Assembly (NCBI RefSeq): GCF_003160695.1
Contig: NZ_QGDD01000003.1
Coordinates: 62,001-126,000 of the forward strand
DNA length: 64,000 bases
From: Nocardioides silvaticus
GTDB lineage: Bacteria; Actinomycetota; Actinomycetes; Propionibacteriales; Nocardioidaceae
Direction: 5' to 3'
Below are positions 63,072 through 64,000 of this stretch, piece after piece. Both the position numbers and the translations under genes were made by a program. The notes beneath the pieces are model-generated. The model was not told the origin of the DNA, searched no databases, and saw nothing but the letters and a program-made list of their open reading frames with translations. Position 1 is the first letter of the stretch, and each line of letters begins with the position of its first letter.

Positions 63072-64000
63072 TCAGAGCAGGTCGTGCACGAGCTCCTGGA
63101 GCTGGGTCAGGTTGCGGCACTCGACCATTGGCACGATCTCCTGGTAGGTCCGCGCCGCGGAGTCGCCGGCGCCCCAGCTGCTCTCGGGCTCGGGGTTGAG
63201 CCAGTACGAGCGGCGCACCGAGCCCGCGAGCCGGCGCAGGGTCGCGTCCTCGAGGTCGCTGTAGTTGCTGCGGGCGTCGCCGAGGATGAGCAGCGTGGTC
63301 TTCGGCCCGAGCGCGTCGAGGTGCTCGGCCTCGAACTTCGTGAACGCGCGGCCGTAGTTGGTGCGGCCCCACAACGCTGCGTAGCTGCTCGCGGCGGCGA
63401 GGTTCTCCAGGACCTCGACCGGGTCGGAGCCGGGGCGCAGGTGCTCGGTCACCTCGTGCACGTGGTCGATGAACGTGAACGCCCGCATGCTCTGGAACGA
63501 CTCGCGCAGCGCGAAGACGAACAGCAGCGTGAACTGGGCGAAGTTCGCGACCGAGCCGCTCACGTCGCAGAGCACGACCAGGTCGGTGCGGTGCGGCCGC
63601 TTGGGTCGATGGTGGGTGGTGAGCGGCACGCCGCCGGTGGCGATCGAGGCCCGGACCGTACGGCGGAAGTCGAGTGCGCCGCGGCGGTGGGCGTGGTGCT
63701 CCTTGGTCAGCCGGGTCGCGAGCCGGCGCGCGAGCGGGAAGATCTGTCGGCGCATCTCCTCGAGGTCGCTGCGCCGGGCCGCGGTGAACGCGAGCTTGTC
63801 GATGCTCGGGCGGATCGCCACGTCGGCGACGTGGTCGGGCCCCTTCTCCTCCGCGATCCGGCGGCGGGCGTCGTCCTCGACCATGGTCGCGAACGCACCG
63901 ACCCGGCGGTTGGCGAGGCGTCGTACCTCCGTCTCGCGGCCCTCGTCGCCCACCTCGGCCAGCAGCCCGGCGACGATCCGGTCGACCAGCTCCTGCGGCG
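63072..64000 (-). CDS. VWA domain (CoxE-like) protein, N-terminus beyond the window
   Basis: The frame is open to the window edge; 309 codons are seen. The VWA domain has the MIDAS motif LVVLCDVSGSVANFAQFTLL near the middle, a Thr in the NYGRAF segment and the Asp in TLLILGDARSNYSD. The upstream part, helical and Arg-rich, is typical of CoxE-like proteins, which work with MoxR-type AAA+ ATPases in metal-centre or complex assembly. Such a gene would be expected just upstream, outside the window. Confidence 0.88.
   Translation of the reverse strand, partial: PQELVDRIVAGLLAEVGDEGRETEVRRLANRRVGAFATMVEDDARRRIAEEKGPDHVADVAIRPSIDKLAFTAARRSDLEEMRRQIFPLARRLATRLTKEHHAHRRGALDFRRTVRASIATGGVPLTTHHRPKRPHRTDLVVLCDVSGSVANFAQFTLLFVFALRESFQSMRAFTFIDHVHEVTEHLRPGSDPVEVLENLAAASSYAALWGRTNYGRAFTKFEAEHLDALGPKTTLLILGDARSNYSDLEDATLRRLAGSVRRSYWLNPEPESSWGAGDSAARTYQEIVPMVECRNLTQLQELVHDLL

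Overview
The window is high-GC DNA (roughly 70% by eye) with dense, overlapping genes, many GTG starts and ATGA/TGATG junctions. Its families are those of a high-GC actinomycete: KstR-type boxes, EtfD, a BkdABC-like complex, fused isobutyryl-CoA mutase, a DUF222/HNH protein, WS/DGAT and LytR_C. A soil actinobacterium of the Nocardioidaceae type is the best guess; this is inference, because no rRNA or marker gene is present.

Layout. 1-3.9 kb: a ribbon-helix-helix/DUF4097 pair, then an ECF sigma factor with two downstream membrane-anchored proteins. 3.9-5 kb: an AbiEi-like gene between two copies of a hairpin repeat. 5-7 kb: divergent DapB-like and steroid-type SDR genes sharing a KstR-like box. 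7-9.6 kb: a holin-X/DUF3618/DUF4235 trio and a DUF885 hydrolase. 9.9-13.5 kb: ABC exporter plus two-component system. 13.5-20.8 kb: an EtfD-like membrane Fe-S oxidoreductase with a repetitive tail, and two secreted proteins. 21-27.5 kb: a lipoprotein M1 peptidase, a secreted propeller-like protein behind a KstR-like box, a DUF222/HNH protein and a Ser/Thr kinase. 27.6-31.3 kb: a branched-chain 2-oxoacid dehydrogenase operon. 31.5-41.1 kb: a CDF transporter, several proline-rich membrane proteins, and an uncharacterised amidoligase cluster (zinc peptidase, transglutaminase, ATP-grasp/alpha-E). 41.2-44 kb: DDAH-like hydrolase and aminotransferase, divergent from a GntR regulator. 44-48.2 kb: holin-like protein, LMW phosphatase and icmF. 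48.4-55.2 kb: YrdB, fasciclin, and a tightly coupled five-gene lipid operon behind a KstR-like box. 55.4-64 kb: small proteins, two paralogous C-terminal-HTH regulators, a CPA1 antiporter, a KstD-like flavoprotein behind a fourth KstR-like box, an aminotransferase and a partial VWA protein.

How it fits together. Much of the window concerns oxidative breakdown and storage of lipids, sterols and branched-chain acids. Four copies of TnnAACnnGTTnnA precede a steroid-type SDR, a secreted propeller, a lipase/acyltransferase/FadD/WS-DGAT operon and a KstD-like flavoprotein. EtfD would take electrons from acyl-CoA dehydrogenases. A separate 15-bp element occurs before both the bkd operon and icmF, which act on consecutive intermediates of valine breakdown. 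Several families of short inverted repeats lie between genes, supply stop codons, and in places form part of reading frames.
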